Below are positions 1 through 7,021 of a stretch of DNA of 35,411 nt, piece by piece. The position numbers were made by a program, and so were the translations under genes. This DNA is from an uncultured Bacteroidales bacterium (GTDB lineage: Bacteria > Bacteroidota > Bacteroidia > Bacteroidales > Paludibacteraceae), in contig CAMJDT010000028.1 of NCBI GenBank assembly GCA_946404495.1, positions 1 through 35,411 on the forward strand. Reading direction: 5' to 3'. The notes under the pieces are model-generated. The model searched no databases. It was given only the letters and a program-made list of their open reading frames with translations, and had not been told where the DNA came from. The number at the start of each line of letters is the position of its first letter. The first letter of the stretch is position 1.

Positions 1-916
1 TTTGTTGGGCGGGTTTCTTTTTGGTGTTTTGGGATTCTATGGCTTTGGGTGTCTCGGCATCCCAAATACGGAGACTACGATCCATGCCTTCGAATAAACA
101 CTGACGGAATTCTTCGATTTGTTCGGGAGTAAGCGCACCGATACCAAAAAGTTTCAGGACTTTAATATCCTGCCAATCATCCCGGAGAAGCCGCACTATT
201 TGTGCAGCTTTTTGCGCGCCGAAGTTGGAATAGATATGATCTATCTCATGGCGGAAATGCGTGGGATTACAATAAGGCCAAAATAGGCGACCTGTATACG
301 GATCCGTCTTCTGTGGTGCATGTAATTTCGCACCTAGTTTTTCATAAGGATCTGTCAAAATCCTATCCCATAAGATCATATCTTTTGGAACCTTATAATA
401 GCCATATGTTGAACAAATATTCTTGCAAGTTGGCAATGTATTCGCGAACCATGCTAATCGTTCGTTATGCCATGTGACATGCAAATCAGCAAAGGGACAA
501 CATGTGTGTCTTAATTCACTAGATTTTTCTTCCGCTATTCTTCCTGTAACAACAAATTCTTTTGCTAACTTGTCTGGCATTTCTTCTACCCAAACGAGCG
601 GGTTTTCGACGAGATGCCGGATTCGAGGAGTAATATCAAAATCATAGCCGTTGGTGATCCGTTTCCAATCGAGTTCATCGATATGTTCGAGACATTGTTC
701 AACCAACAAGTGCTCTTGGAGTAAGTCTATTTCTTCATGAGCAAAATAATATGTGTAATACAAGCCTGATTTTTCGTCCAATTGTAATTCTTCACAATGA
801 GGTTCGCTCCATTTCATTTTACGAGAAAGGAGTAATTCTCTCATTTCCTCAATAGTCACGTACGGAGTATCGTCAAATCCGTACTCATCCAAAGGTATAT
901 CGTAATCGGTATTCAT
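1..916 (-). CDS. Hypothetical protein, 3' end cut by window edge
   Basis: An open frame runs from an ATG at 916-914 leftward for 305 codons without a stop and leaves the window, so the C-terminus is missing. The protein starts MNTDYDIPLDEYGFDD and is rich in acidic and aromatic residues. It has a cysteine/histidine-rich patch (RHTCCPFADLHVTW, then LPTCKNICS) that could bind metal, and a Lys/Gln-rich linker (ESQNTKKKPAQQ) at the visible end that suggests another domain follows. I see no signal peptide or membrane segment. It lies 45 bp downstream of the helicase on the same strand and may be co-transcribed with it. The stretch looks more AT-rich than the genes after 5 kb, which may mark transferred DNA. 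I do not recognise the family; the frame itself is well supported by its length. Confidence 0.8.
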   Translation of the reverse strand, partial: MNTDYDIPLDEYGFDDTPYVTIEEMRELLLSRKMKWSEPHCEELQLDEKSGLYYTYYFAHEEIDLLQEHLLVEQCLEHIDELDWKRITNGYDFDITPRIRHLVENPLVWVEEMPDKLAKEFVVTGRIAEEKSSELRHTCCPFADLHVTWHNERLAWFANTLPTCKNICSTYGYYKVPKDMILWDRILTDPYEKLGAKLHAPQKTDPYTGRLFWPYCNPTHFRHEIDHIYSNFGAQKAAQIVRLLRDDWQDIKVLKLFGIGALTPEQIEEFRQCLFEGMDRSLRIWDAETPKAIESQNTKKKPAQQ

Positions 917-961
917 ATTTTATTGTATTACTTTATTGGTAGCACATATTTTAGTCTTTAA

Positions 962-3820
962 TTATTTTCGTATTGTCAATAAGTATCGTTCTAAGTTACC
1001 TTTATGTTGGATACAGATGGCAAGGTCGGATTGTCGGAGATGTTGGGAGTAGAACTTGCCAAGGTCATAACGGTCGTAACGTGGGTCGAGAGTGAGGGCG
1101 AGACCTTGCGGGGACTCGGCTGCACATGGGATAAGGAGTACCGGAGATACAAAGTCCGGCGATGTGCCTACGCGGATATGAGCGCGTTCTGCGGAGGTGA
1201 CGCGTTTGCGTTTAATGAACTGCTCGAAGTCCAACACTTCAAACGGCTCTTTACGCGGGTCGAAGAAGATAATATCATCCTTCAAGTCACATTCCTTGTT
1301 TGTGCAACGTTGTACGGCATAGAAATGTCCGTTCTTGGCATAGCCATCTTTGGTGAACATTAGCTTACCTGTGCCACACCGCGGACAAATACGACCACCC
1401 ATATCATCTTCGTCCTTAACTCCACCTAACTCGGTAACGAACAAAGACGGATACTGCTTATCGAAGAGTACGTACGAGGCACGTTTGGCGCGTGTGATAG
1501 CGACATAGAAAACGCGTCGTTCTTCTGCATGATCGTACGAATCCGTGCGGCTGAGCACATAATCTAATAAGGGATCATCTGCTACTTGTGACGGGAATCC
1601 ATAATCGTCATAGCCACTATTGCAGTTAAGGAGGAATACGTAATCTGCTTCGAGTCCTTTGCTGGAGTGCGCCGTGAGCGCTTGAATACGACGACCGGCG
1701 ATGTTCAGTTCTATTGCGCCTCCATTTTCGTCACGCGTCTTGTTGGCGACTTCGGGGAAGACACTACCAATATCGTAGCGATAACGCGAAACAATGTATA
1801 TGCGAGCGTCTTGAGGCAAACGCGCTACTTGTTTTTCGATGATTGCGCGTTCGATAGTCTCATCTTCATATCCGGCAAAAGCGAGATAGGTCACTTTGTC
1901 CTTATCAGGGCGGAGTTGCTTTCTCTTCTGTGCCGGATTCTGTTGCACGAAGTCAGACGAACGCTGGAGAAGCGGTTCTCCGAAGCGGTGGGTTGCCTCA
2001 ATCTTGATTTCCTCTGTCGGGCCATTGAATTTCTCGAATTGTGAGAAAAGGCTGATATCGCTTCCTGAGAATCGGTAAATGGATTGCCAATCGTCGCCGA
2101 CACAGAAAATTCGTGTACGTGGATTCTTACGTCTCAGAGCAGATAAGTAGCGATACTTATCCCTCGACATATCTTGGAACTCGTCCACCAGGATGTAGTC
2201 GTAGTTGTATATTTGCTGTTTCTCAAGCAACTCAGAAGCTCTGAGCAAACAATCCGTAAAGTCGCACTCGTTGCGTTCTTTTAATGATTTTTCATAGCCA
2301 TCGTACAATGGTTGTACCAAATGGCGTAGCAAAAACGTGTTGCGCTCTTTGTTGATGTCGTATTCTGAGATGGAGTTTTGTAGTTCTGAGATTGTGCGAC
2401 CATTGGCTTTGAGGAGTGCGATAAAGCCGCTTATCAGTTTGATGAGACTTTCGATGGCACGGTTGAGAGGTACAGCCAGTTTCTTGGTCTTCTGCTCCAT
2501 AGTCAACGGCTCATATGGGATATCGTTTTGTTGCAAGAGTAGTTCAATACGTGCCCGAACAGAGGTGATACCCTGATAAAAGTCGGCACTTGTGGTATAA
2601 ATCATCGTTGTACCGTTGGCTTCGTGCAGTTGCTTTTTCCATTGGATACCTTCGTTGTATTCTCGGTCAGCACGCGCCCAGCCTCCTTGTTTGCCTTCTC
2701 CGAACCACACCGGTACACGTCCATGCTCGTCAATGGCAAAATGCTCCAAATAGATCACCTTTTCTTGTCCGTCCTGCTGATAGTGGATGGTAAAGTCCGG
2801 TTTGTATTGGCGGAACTTCGTAGACGATGTCGGGAAGGGATATTTCTCTTCGTAGCGCACGTTCAGACCTAGTTCGGTTAGTACGACCATAATTTCCATC
2901 TCTTGGCGGCTCTTGACGTAGCACCGTTTGTTGTCCATATCGCGATAAGGAGCCATTTTGCCGTATTCCAAGAGTGCTTTGAGGTACTCCTTGTAACTCT
3001 TGTAGTCGTAGTCGTACTGAAGAAGCGTTTTCTGAACCGTTTGGAAGAGAAAAAAAGAGGATTCGAAGGTCGCGCTTTTATGGATGAGCGAATCGAAGAT
3101 GGCATTGAGCATATTGTTTTCGCAGATGGTCGGTTTCTCGCCTTTGATTCGTGCGATAGTGTCGATAGCGTGCTTATGGAAGGTACTGCACTCTACTCCC
3201 GCAACGCCAACACGCGTTAGAAGCTCTTCGGCAGCTTTGCGGGTGTATGTGACAACTAAAATATTGCGTGGATCAACATGCATTTTGTTGACGAGGTAAT
3301 GGGTCTTAGCAACGATTGTTGCCGTTTTGCCACTACCGGCAGCAGCAACTACGAGCACGTTTTCGCCAAGCGTAACGATGGCTTCGCGTTGTTGGTCGTC
3401 AAGGGGGTACGTGAATAGTGTATCGAAATATTCTTTGTTTTCTATCTTTTGTTGTTCACGGAACTCGCGATTGTGTCGAAGGACAAAGTCGGAGTCCAAT
3501 CTATAAAACGGGCATGCCTCTAGGATCTGCTTCTTAACGTTTTCCCAATCGGAAACTGCTATGTACGGATTCTTCTGTAGGAAATCCTGAAGGATAGCAT
3601 CTGCCGCTTCTTTCTGTTTGCGCTTACGCTCTTTCTCTTCGGCTTCACGTTGTAATCGCTCTGCCTCTAATCGTGCTTTCTCAGCCTCTTGTTCTTGGCG
3701 CTCTTGCTCACGTTTAGCTTGCTGCTTGGCGTGCAAATCCTTTATCTGTTGTCTGTACAGATAAGCCACAATCGCCGCAATAACGATGAAAACTGATAAT
3801 ATGATTAGAGAAATGATCAT
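962..3820 (-). CDS. Membrane-anchored UvrD/HelD-like superfamily 1 helicase with embedded nuclease-like domain and C-terminal zinc ribbon
   Basis: A 952-residue SF1A helicase predicted to translocate on single-stranded DNA using ATP. In order: an N-terminal hydrophobic helix (about 3-22), a charged coiled coil (about 25-75), Walker A GSGKT at 162-166, motif Ia (VVTYTRKAAEE), Walker B DEFQD at 546-550, motif III GDDWQSIYRF, motif IV THRFGEP, motif V HSSKGLEADYV near 718, and motif VI VFYVAITRAKR near 770. Between motifs Ia and II, residues about 300-412 form a PD-(D/E)xK-like insert with PDF at 341-343 and LEHF at 358-361. A four-cysteine zinc ribbon (C812, C815, C839, C844) and a further domain of about 100 residues follow. 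It is closest in plan to DNA helicase IV (HelD). The ATG overlaps by one base the stop of a gene remnant upstream. Helicase assignment is secure; nuclease activity is inference. Confidence 0.93.
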   Translation of the reverse strand: MIISLIILSVFIVIAAIVAYLYRQQIKDLHAKQQAKREQERQEQEAEKARLEAERLQREAEEKERKRKQKEAADAILQDFLQKNPYIAVSDWENVKKQILEACPFYRLDSDFVLRHNREFREQQKIENKEYFDTLFTYPLDDQQREAIVTLGENVLVVAAAGSGKTATIVAKTHYLVNKMHVDPRNILVVTYTRKAAEELLTRVGVAGVECSTFHKHAIDTIARIKGEKPTICENNMLNAIFDSLIHKSATFESSFFLFQTVQKTLLQYDYDYKSYKEYLKALLEYGKMAPYRDMDNKRCYVKSRQEMEIMVVLTELGLNVRYEEKYPFPTSSTKFRQYKPDFTIHYQQDGQEKVIYLEHFAIDEHGRVPVWFGEGKQGGWARADREYNEGIQWKKQLHEANGTTMIYTTSADFYQGITSVRARIELLLQQNDIPYEPLTMEQKTKKLAVPLNRAIESLIKLISGFIALLKANGRTISELQNSISEYDINKERNTFLLRHLVQPLYDGYEKSLKERNECDFTDCLLRASELLEKQQIYNYDYILVDEFQDMSRDKYRYLSALRRKNPRTRIFCVGDDWQSIYRFSGSDISLFSQFEKFNGPTEEIKIEATHRFGEPLLQRSSDFVQQNPAQKRKQLRPDKDKVTYLAFAGYEDETIERAIIEKQVARLPQDARIYIVSRYRYDIGSVFPEVANKTRDENGGAIELNIAGRRIQALTAHSSKGLEADYVFLLNCNSGYDDYGFPSQVADDPLLDYVLSRTDSYDHAEERRVFYVAITRAKRASYVLFDKQYPSLFVTELGGVKDEDDMGGRICPRCGTGKLMFTKDGYAKNGHFYAVQRCTNKECDLKDDIIFFDPRKEPFEVLDFEQFIKRKRVTSAERAHIRVGTSPDFVSPVLLIPCAAESPQGLALTLDPRYDRYDLGKFYSQHLRQSDLAICIQHKGNLERYLLTIRK

Positions 3821-3920
3821 TATATTTCTTCAATCCCTAAACTCTTGAGGTAGTTGTAAATTCCATCGTAAATTACCTTACCAGCTCAACAAACCCATTT
3901 ACCGTCTCAGATCTGACGCT
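3820..3920 (-). pseudogene. 3' remnant of a gene formerly upstream of the helicase
   Basis: A 21-codon stretch read on the minus strand (AGKVIYDGIYNYLKSLGIEE, then I) ends in TAA at 3822-3820, sharing one base with the helicase ATG. Such a stop-start overlap is typical of a true operon partner. The frame is closed upstream by TGA at 3888-3886, but a single-base deletion there would join it to SVRSETVNGFVE in another frame. The tail loosely resembles C-terminal helices of N-acetylmuramoyl-L-alanine amidases (xIYxGIxxYL); this is only a resemblance. The remaining part of the gap up to 3957 holds the hairpin listed separately. Confidence 0.4.
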
Positions 3921-3946
3921 CCCGATTTAACGTCGCGGGAGGGGAC
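3919..3946 (-). terminator. Possible hairpin downstream of the ORF6N gene
   Basis: CTCCCG and CGGGAG form a 6-bp perfect stem with an 11-base loop just after the ORF6N stop codon. No T tract follows on the minus strand, so intrinsic termination is uncertain; it may instead be a boundary structure. Confidence 0.3.
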
Positions 3947-3957
3947 GGGTATGTTAT

Positions 3958-4956
3958 TTATCTTACTTCATTCAGCACCACATCCGGGTTCCAATCCATC
4001 TTCATGATGGCGGAGAGTTTCTTGCCTAAGTCCTTGACAGAATGACCACAGTGGTACAGCGTATCGTCGATAATCACCCAACGGTCGTGCGAGGATTTAG
4101 ACCACTTATGCGTATTCACCAGTTGCTTACCCTTACCGGCATTGTGCATATCACGCAGCGACTTATGTTCTCCATCCGAATAAATATCAGCCGTTACACC
4201 CTTTGCACGCACATCGAGCATATCAAACGTCTCTGCATCAATATAGCCATCAATGATGATGACACGCTTGGTCGCGGTTTTGATTATCTGCTCCAGCAAC
4301 AGACGTGCCTCGAAGAACTTCCCTTCAAAGAAAATAGCTTCTTTCGGAGTAGCTGCTCCTTCATCCAAACGCCTGAACACCTCTTCAAACTTCTTATCTG
4401 TATCTTCTTGGTGGGCAACCAAACTCAATTGCGTATGTTCTATTACCTCTAGCCGCTGGAATAACTGCACATTAGAGGCGATAAATTGGCGCATCGCATT
4501 GAACGCGCGCATGATTTGGATATTGATATTGATCGCTTGCTGAGAACGCAGCACAGTACTCAACATCGCAACGCCATTCTCCGTAAAGGCATAAGGTAAG
4601 TGCTTGATATTGTGCCCTCTACCGTTCAACATCACAATCTGTGATCTTGAAGAATCTTCATTTGAGGTCGCATTTTGCGACTTCGATTCGCCTGCATCTG
4701 CGTTCAACATCACAATTTGTGATCTTGAAGATTCTGCCTCCTCTTTGTTCAATTGGAACATAAAGTCCCCAGGGAACCTCTCATTGTTACGTTGAACGGC
4801 TTGGTTCAGTACACGAGTCTCCACTCCATACAACCTAGCCAAATCACGATCAAGCATAACTTGTTTACCCCGAATGACGCGGATAAGGTTCTCAATGTTC
4901 TCCAACGGCTGTAACGATGTCTGTTCCGCCTTAACTATTTCGTTCTTTTTTGCCAT
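3958..4956 (-). CDS. ORF6N-domain protein with C-terminal phospholipase-D-like half site
   Basis: A 332-residue protein. Residues about 20-75 match the ORF6N DNA-binding domain common in phage and Bacteroidota mobile DNA (IRGKQVMLDRDLARLYGVET, ERFPGDFMFQL), followed by LPYAFTENGVAML near 120-132. A coiled-coil-like linker (about 165-200) leads to a C-terminal module with H290, R292 and D297 in HDRWVIID, a variant of the phospholipase D HxKx4D motif with Arg for Lys, then HCGHSVKDLGKK. One half-site per chain implies a dimer if it is active. A 26-residue step repeats SSRSQIVMLN inside the protein. It has its own promoter facing away from the lipoprotein operon. The family often behaves as a transcription regulator or phage anti-repressor-like factor; its function here is unknown. 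Confidence 0.88.
   Translation of the reverse strand: MAKKNEIVKAEQTSLQPLENIENLIRVIRGKQVMLDRDLARLYGVETRVLNQAVQRNNERFPGDFMFQLNKEEAESSRSQIVMLNADAGESKSQNATSNEDSSRSQIVMLNGRGHNIKHLPYAFTENGVAMLSTVLRSQQAININIQIMRAFNAMRQFIASNVQLFQRLEVIEHTQLSLVAHQEDTDKKFEEVFRRLDEGAATPKEAIFFEGKFFEARLLLEQIIKTATKRVIIIDGYIDAETFDMLDVRAKGVTADIYSDGEHKSLRDMHNAGKGKQLVNTHKWSKSSHDRWVIIDDTLYHCGHSVKDLGKKLSAIMKMDWNPDVVLNEVR
4624..4738 (-). repeat. 78-bp-spaced internal duplication in the ORF6N gene
   Basis: GTTCAACATCACAAT.TGTGAT (plus strand) followed by CTTGAAGA occurs at 4624 and again at 4702, 78 bp apart, so exactly 26 codons. It encodes SSRSQIVMLN twice, with a weaker third variant SKSQNATSNED between them. Keeping frame suggests a tandem duplication in a tolerant loop. 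Confidence 0.75.
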
Positions 4957-4975
4957 AGTCTCATTTTTCAGCCTG

Positions 4976-5006
4976 CAAAGATACGAAAAATAATTGGTAA
5001 TTGAAA
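4976..5006 (-). promoter_or_regulatory. Bacteroides-type promoter for the ORF6N gene
   Basis: On the minus strand a -7 box TATCTTTG (4983-4976) is preceded, after 19 bp, by TTTC (5006-5003), close to the TTTG -33 element. The start codon at 4956 lies about 20 bp from the -7 box. Confidence 0.7.
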
Positions 5007-5019
5007 ATTGATAATTGAT
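4992..5019. repeat. Heptamer array (AATTGNN x4)
   Basis: Four units in perfect 7-bp register: AATTGGT, AATTGAA, AATTGAT, AATTGAT. The array lies between the divergent ORF6N and lipoprotein promoters and contains the -33 element of the former. Confidence 0.8.
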
Positions 5020-5053
5020 ATTTTTTACTTTTTAATAAAAATCTGTAATTTTA

Positions 5054-5085
5054 TTTGCACATGTCAAAAAAATGTCGTATCTTTG
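5054..5085 (+). promoter_or_regulatory. Bacteroides-type promoter of the lipoprotein-rarA-hemW operon
   Basis: TTTG at 5054-5057, a 20-bp spacer and TATCTTTG at 5078-5085 match the -33/-7 consensus exactly. The extended -7 region CGTATCTTTGCAGGC is the exact inverse of the ORF6N promoter's. Confidence 0.85.
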
Positions 5086-5110
5086 CAGGCTAAATGTATG
5101 TTGATATGCA

Positions 5111-5677
5111 ATGAAACAACAGATTGATATGAAAAGAAATATTTTGATGGTTGCCTTTGCGACCGCGATGCTGCTGGTAGGATGCGGCACGAAAGAGAAA
5201 ACTCCGGCTCCGATTCAGGAGTATGTGGACAGTCTGAACGCTGCCTATGAGCGCGGCGAAGATGAAGCGATCCTTTCCGGTTCGGCACGGGTGGAGGACA
5301 AGACCGTCATCATCACCGAGGTCAACAATGTCACGGAAGCCGATTGGCAAATGGTGAAAACCATGATCGAATACTACGACATGAGCGAATTGAACGCAGA
5401 AGTGCTCTGCAAAAGCCAAGATTCGATGGTGATTCGGTTTGTGGACGCAATAATCGAAAATGAATACAACGTCACCAGTTACTTCCTCAATGCCGACGGG
5501 ACGGACACAATAACCGTAACCGTTACAGCTGATGACGTGCGTCGGGTACGAGAGCACGGATGGAACGGCGGCACGGGTGTCGGTTTGGAGGAGCTTGACT
5601 TTACGGATGAGGAATTAGAAGAGTTGCTGGACTACGATTGGGACTACGACTTGGACGACGACGATTACAACTATTAA
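5111..5677 (+). CDS. Small acidic lipoprotein
   Basis: A 188-residue protein with a lipoprotein signal: basic N-terminus (KR), hydrophobic stretch ILMVAFATAMLLVG and lipobox LVGC with the acylated Cys at residue 25. The ATG at 5129 (MKRNILMV) would give a tighter signal peptide with Cys at 19 and is an equally good start; the 5111 start is the longer option. The mature part is mixed alpha/beta in appearance and ends in a very acidic tail (DYDWDYDLDDDDYNY). It is predicted to sit in the outer or inner membrane facing the periplasm. I recognise no family. It is first in an operon whose next gene, rarA, begins 12 bp after its stop. Confidence 0.85.
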   Translation: MKQQIDMKRNILMVAFATAMLLVGCGTKEKTPAPIQEYVDSLNAAYERGEDEAILSGSARVEDKTVIITEVNNVTEADWQMVKTMIEYYDMSELNAEVLCKSQDSMVIRFVDAIIENEYNVTSYFLNADGTDTITVTVTADDVRRVREHGWNGGTGVGLEELDFTDEELEELLDYDWDYDLDDDDYNY

Positions 5678-5689
5678 CCCCTTACAACC

Positions 5690-6982
5690 TTGTTACCATT
5701 AGCGGAACGAATGAGGCCCAAGAGCCTCAAAGATTACATCGGACAGAAGCACCTGGTAGGTGAAGGCGCGGTACTGAGACAGATGATCGAGAGCGGCAAT
5801 GTAGCGTCGTTCATCTTGTGGGGTCCTCCGGGCGTAGGCAAGACTACACTGGCCCGCATCATCGCGCACGAACTGCAGCGACCGTTCTATACGCTGAGTG
5901 CCGTCACCAGCGGCGTGAAGGAGGTGAGGGACGTGATTGACAAGGCGAAGAAGGAGACGCGCATGCAGACGGGTCTCTTCGCGTCACAAACCGACCAACG
6001 CAGCCCTATCCTATTCATCGACGAGATACACCGGTTCTCCAAGTCGCAGCAGGACAGTCTGTTAGGTGCCGTGGAGGACGGGACGTTTATATTGATAGGC
6101 GCCACAACCGAGAATCCCAGTTTTGAGGTCATCAATCCGCTACTGAGCCGCTGTCAGGTGTATGTGCTGAAACCCTTGGAGAAGAGCGACCTGATGGAGC
6201 TGCTGGATCGCGTACTCAAGGAGGACGAGGTAGTCAGAGCCGCAGAGTTGAAGATCGAAGAGACGGAGGCCATCATGCGCTATAGCGGCGGCGATGCGAG
6301 GAAGCTACTCAATATCATCGAGCTAATCGTAGGCGCCAACGAAAAGCACGTCACCAACGAGATGGTGACCAAGCTGCTGCAGCAGAATCCCGTGGCCTAC
6401 GACAAGGACGGCGAACTGCACTACGATATCATATCGGCCTTCATCAAGTCCATCCGCGGGAGCGATCCGGACGGCGCGTTATACTGGTTAGCACGGATGA
6501 TAGCTGCCGGCGAAGATCCTAAGTTCATCGCCCGCAGACTCGTCATATCGGCCTCAGAGGATATCGGACTCGCCAATCCCAATGCCATGCTCGTCGCCAA
6601 TGCCTGCTTCGACACACTGACCAAGATCGGATGGCCGGAGGGACGTATTCCGCTGGCGATGGCCACCGTCTATCTGGCTACCTCGCAGAAATCCAACAGC
6701 GCCTATCTCGCTATCGACGAGGCACTCCGCACGGTGGAGCAGACGGGCAATCTGGCCGTACCCTTGCACCTGAGAAATGCGCCGACCAAACTGATGGAAG
6801 AACTCGGCTACAGCGACGGCTATAAGTACGCACACGACTACCCGAACCATTTTGTGCGCCAGCAGTTCCTGCCGGATGAGTTGGTAGGAACCAAGTTCTG
6901 GCACGCACAAGGCAGTCCGCAGGAAAGGAAGATGGATGAATGGATGAAGTTTTTATGGAATGAGCCGGCTATGCCTCAATGA
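5690..6982 (+). CDS. rarA: Replication-associated recombination protein A (AAA+ ATPase)
   Basis: RarA/MgsA acts at stalled replication forks, binding single-stranded DNA ends as a tetramer and interacting with SSB. The 430-residue protein has the normal family length. Visible motifs are Walker A GPPGVGKT (45-52), Walker B LFIDEIHRF (108-116), sensor 1 GATTENPSF (137-145), and the C-terminal tetramerisation region (YLATSQKSNSAYLAIDEAL). The TTG at 5690 is preferred as start because it keeps the conserved PLAERMRP motif; the first ATG (5711) would begin inside that motif, and an in-frame stop (5675) excludes anything further upstream. The stop codon TGA lies in a repeat array that also supplies the hemW start. 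Confidence 0.95.
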   Translation: MLPLAERMRPKSLKDYIGQKHLVGEGAVLRQMIESGNVASFILWGPPGVGKTTLARIIAHELQRPFYTLSAVTSGVKEVRDVIDKAKKETRMQTGLFASQTDQRSPILFIDEIHRFSKSQQDSLLGAVEDGTFILIGATTENPSFEVINPLLSRCQVYVLKPLEKSDLMELLDRVLKEDEVVRAAELKIEETEAIMRYSGGDARKLLNIIELIVGANEKHVTNEMVTKLLQQNPVAYDKDGELHYDIISAFIKSIRGSDPDGALYWLARMIAAGEDPKFIARRLVISASEDIGLANPNAMLVANACFDTLTKIGWPEGRIPLAMATVYLATSQKSNSAYLAIDEALRTVEQTGNLAVPLHLRNAPTKLMEELGYSDGYKYAHDYPNHFVRQQFLPDELVGTKFWHAQGSPQERKMDEWMKFLWNEPAMPQ

Positions 6983-7021
6983 TATAATGATCCGGGACTG
7001 CGTCCCTTAATGATGTAATGA
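6979..7021. repeat. Array-hairpin-array composite between rarA and hemW
   Basis: ATGATATAATGAT, then a hairpin GGGAC-TGC-GTCCC (6994-7006), then TAATGATGTAATGATA. The repeat step is 8 bp. The left part contains the rarA stop (6980-6982) and the last unit supplies the hemW ATG (7018). Confidence 0.7.

Noticed and set aside
202..647. Two short plus-strand open frames at the left end
   Set aside because: They lie opposite a 305-codon uninterrupted minus-strand frame that has better start position and operon context.
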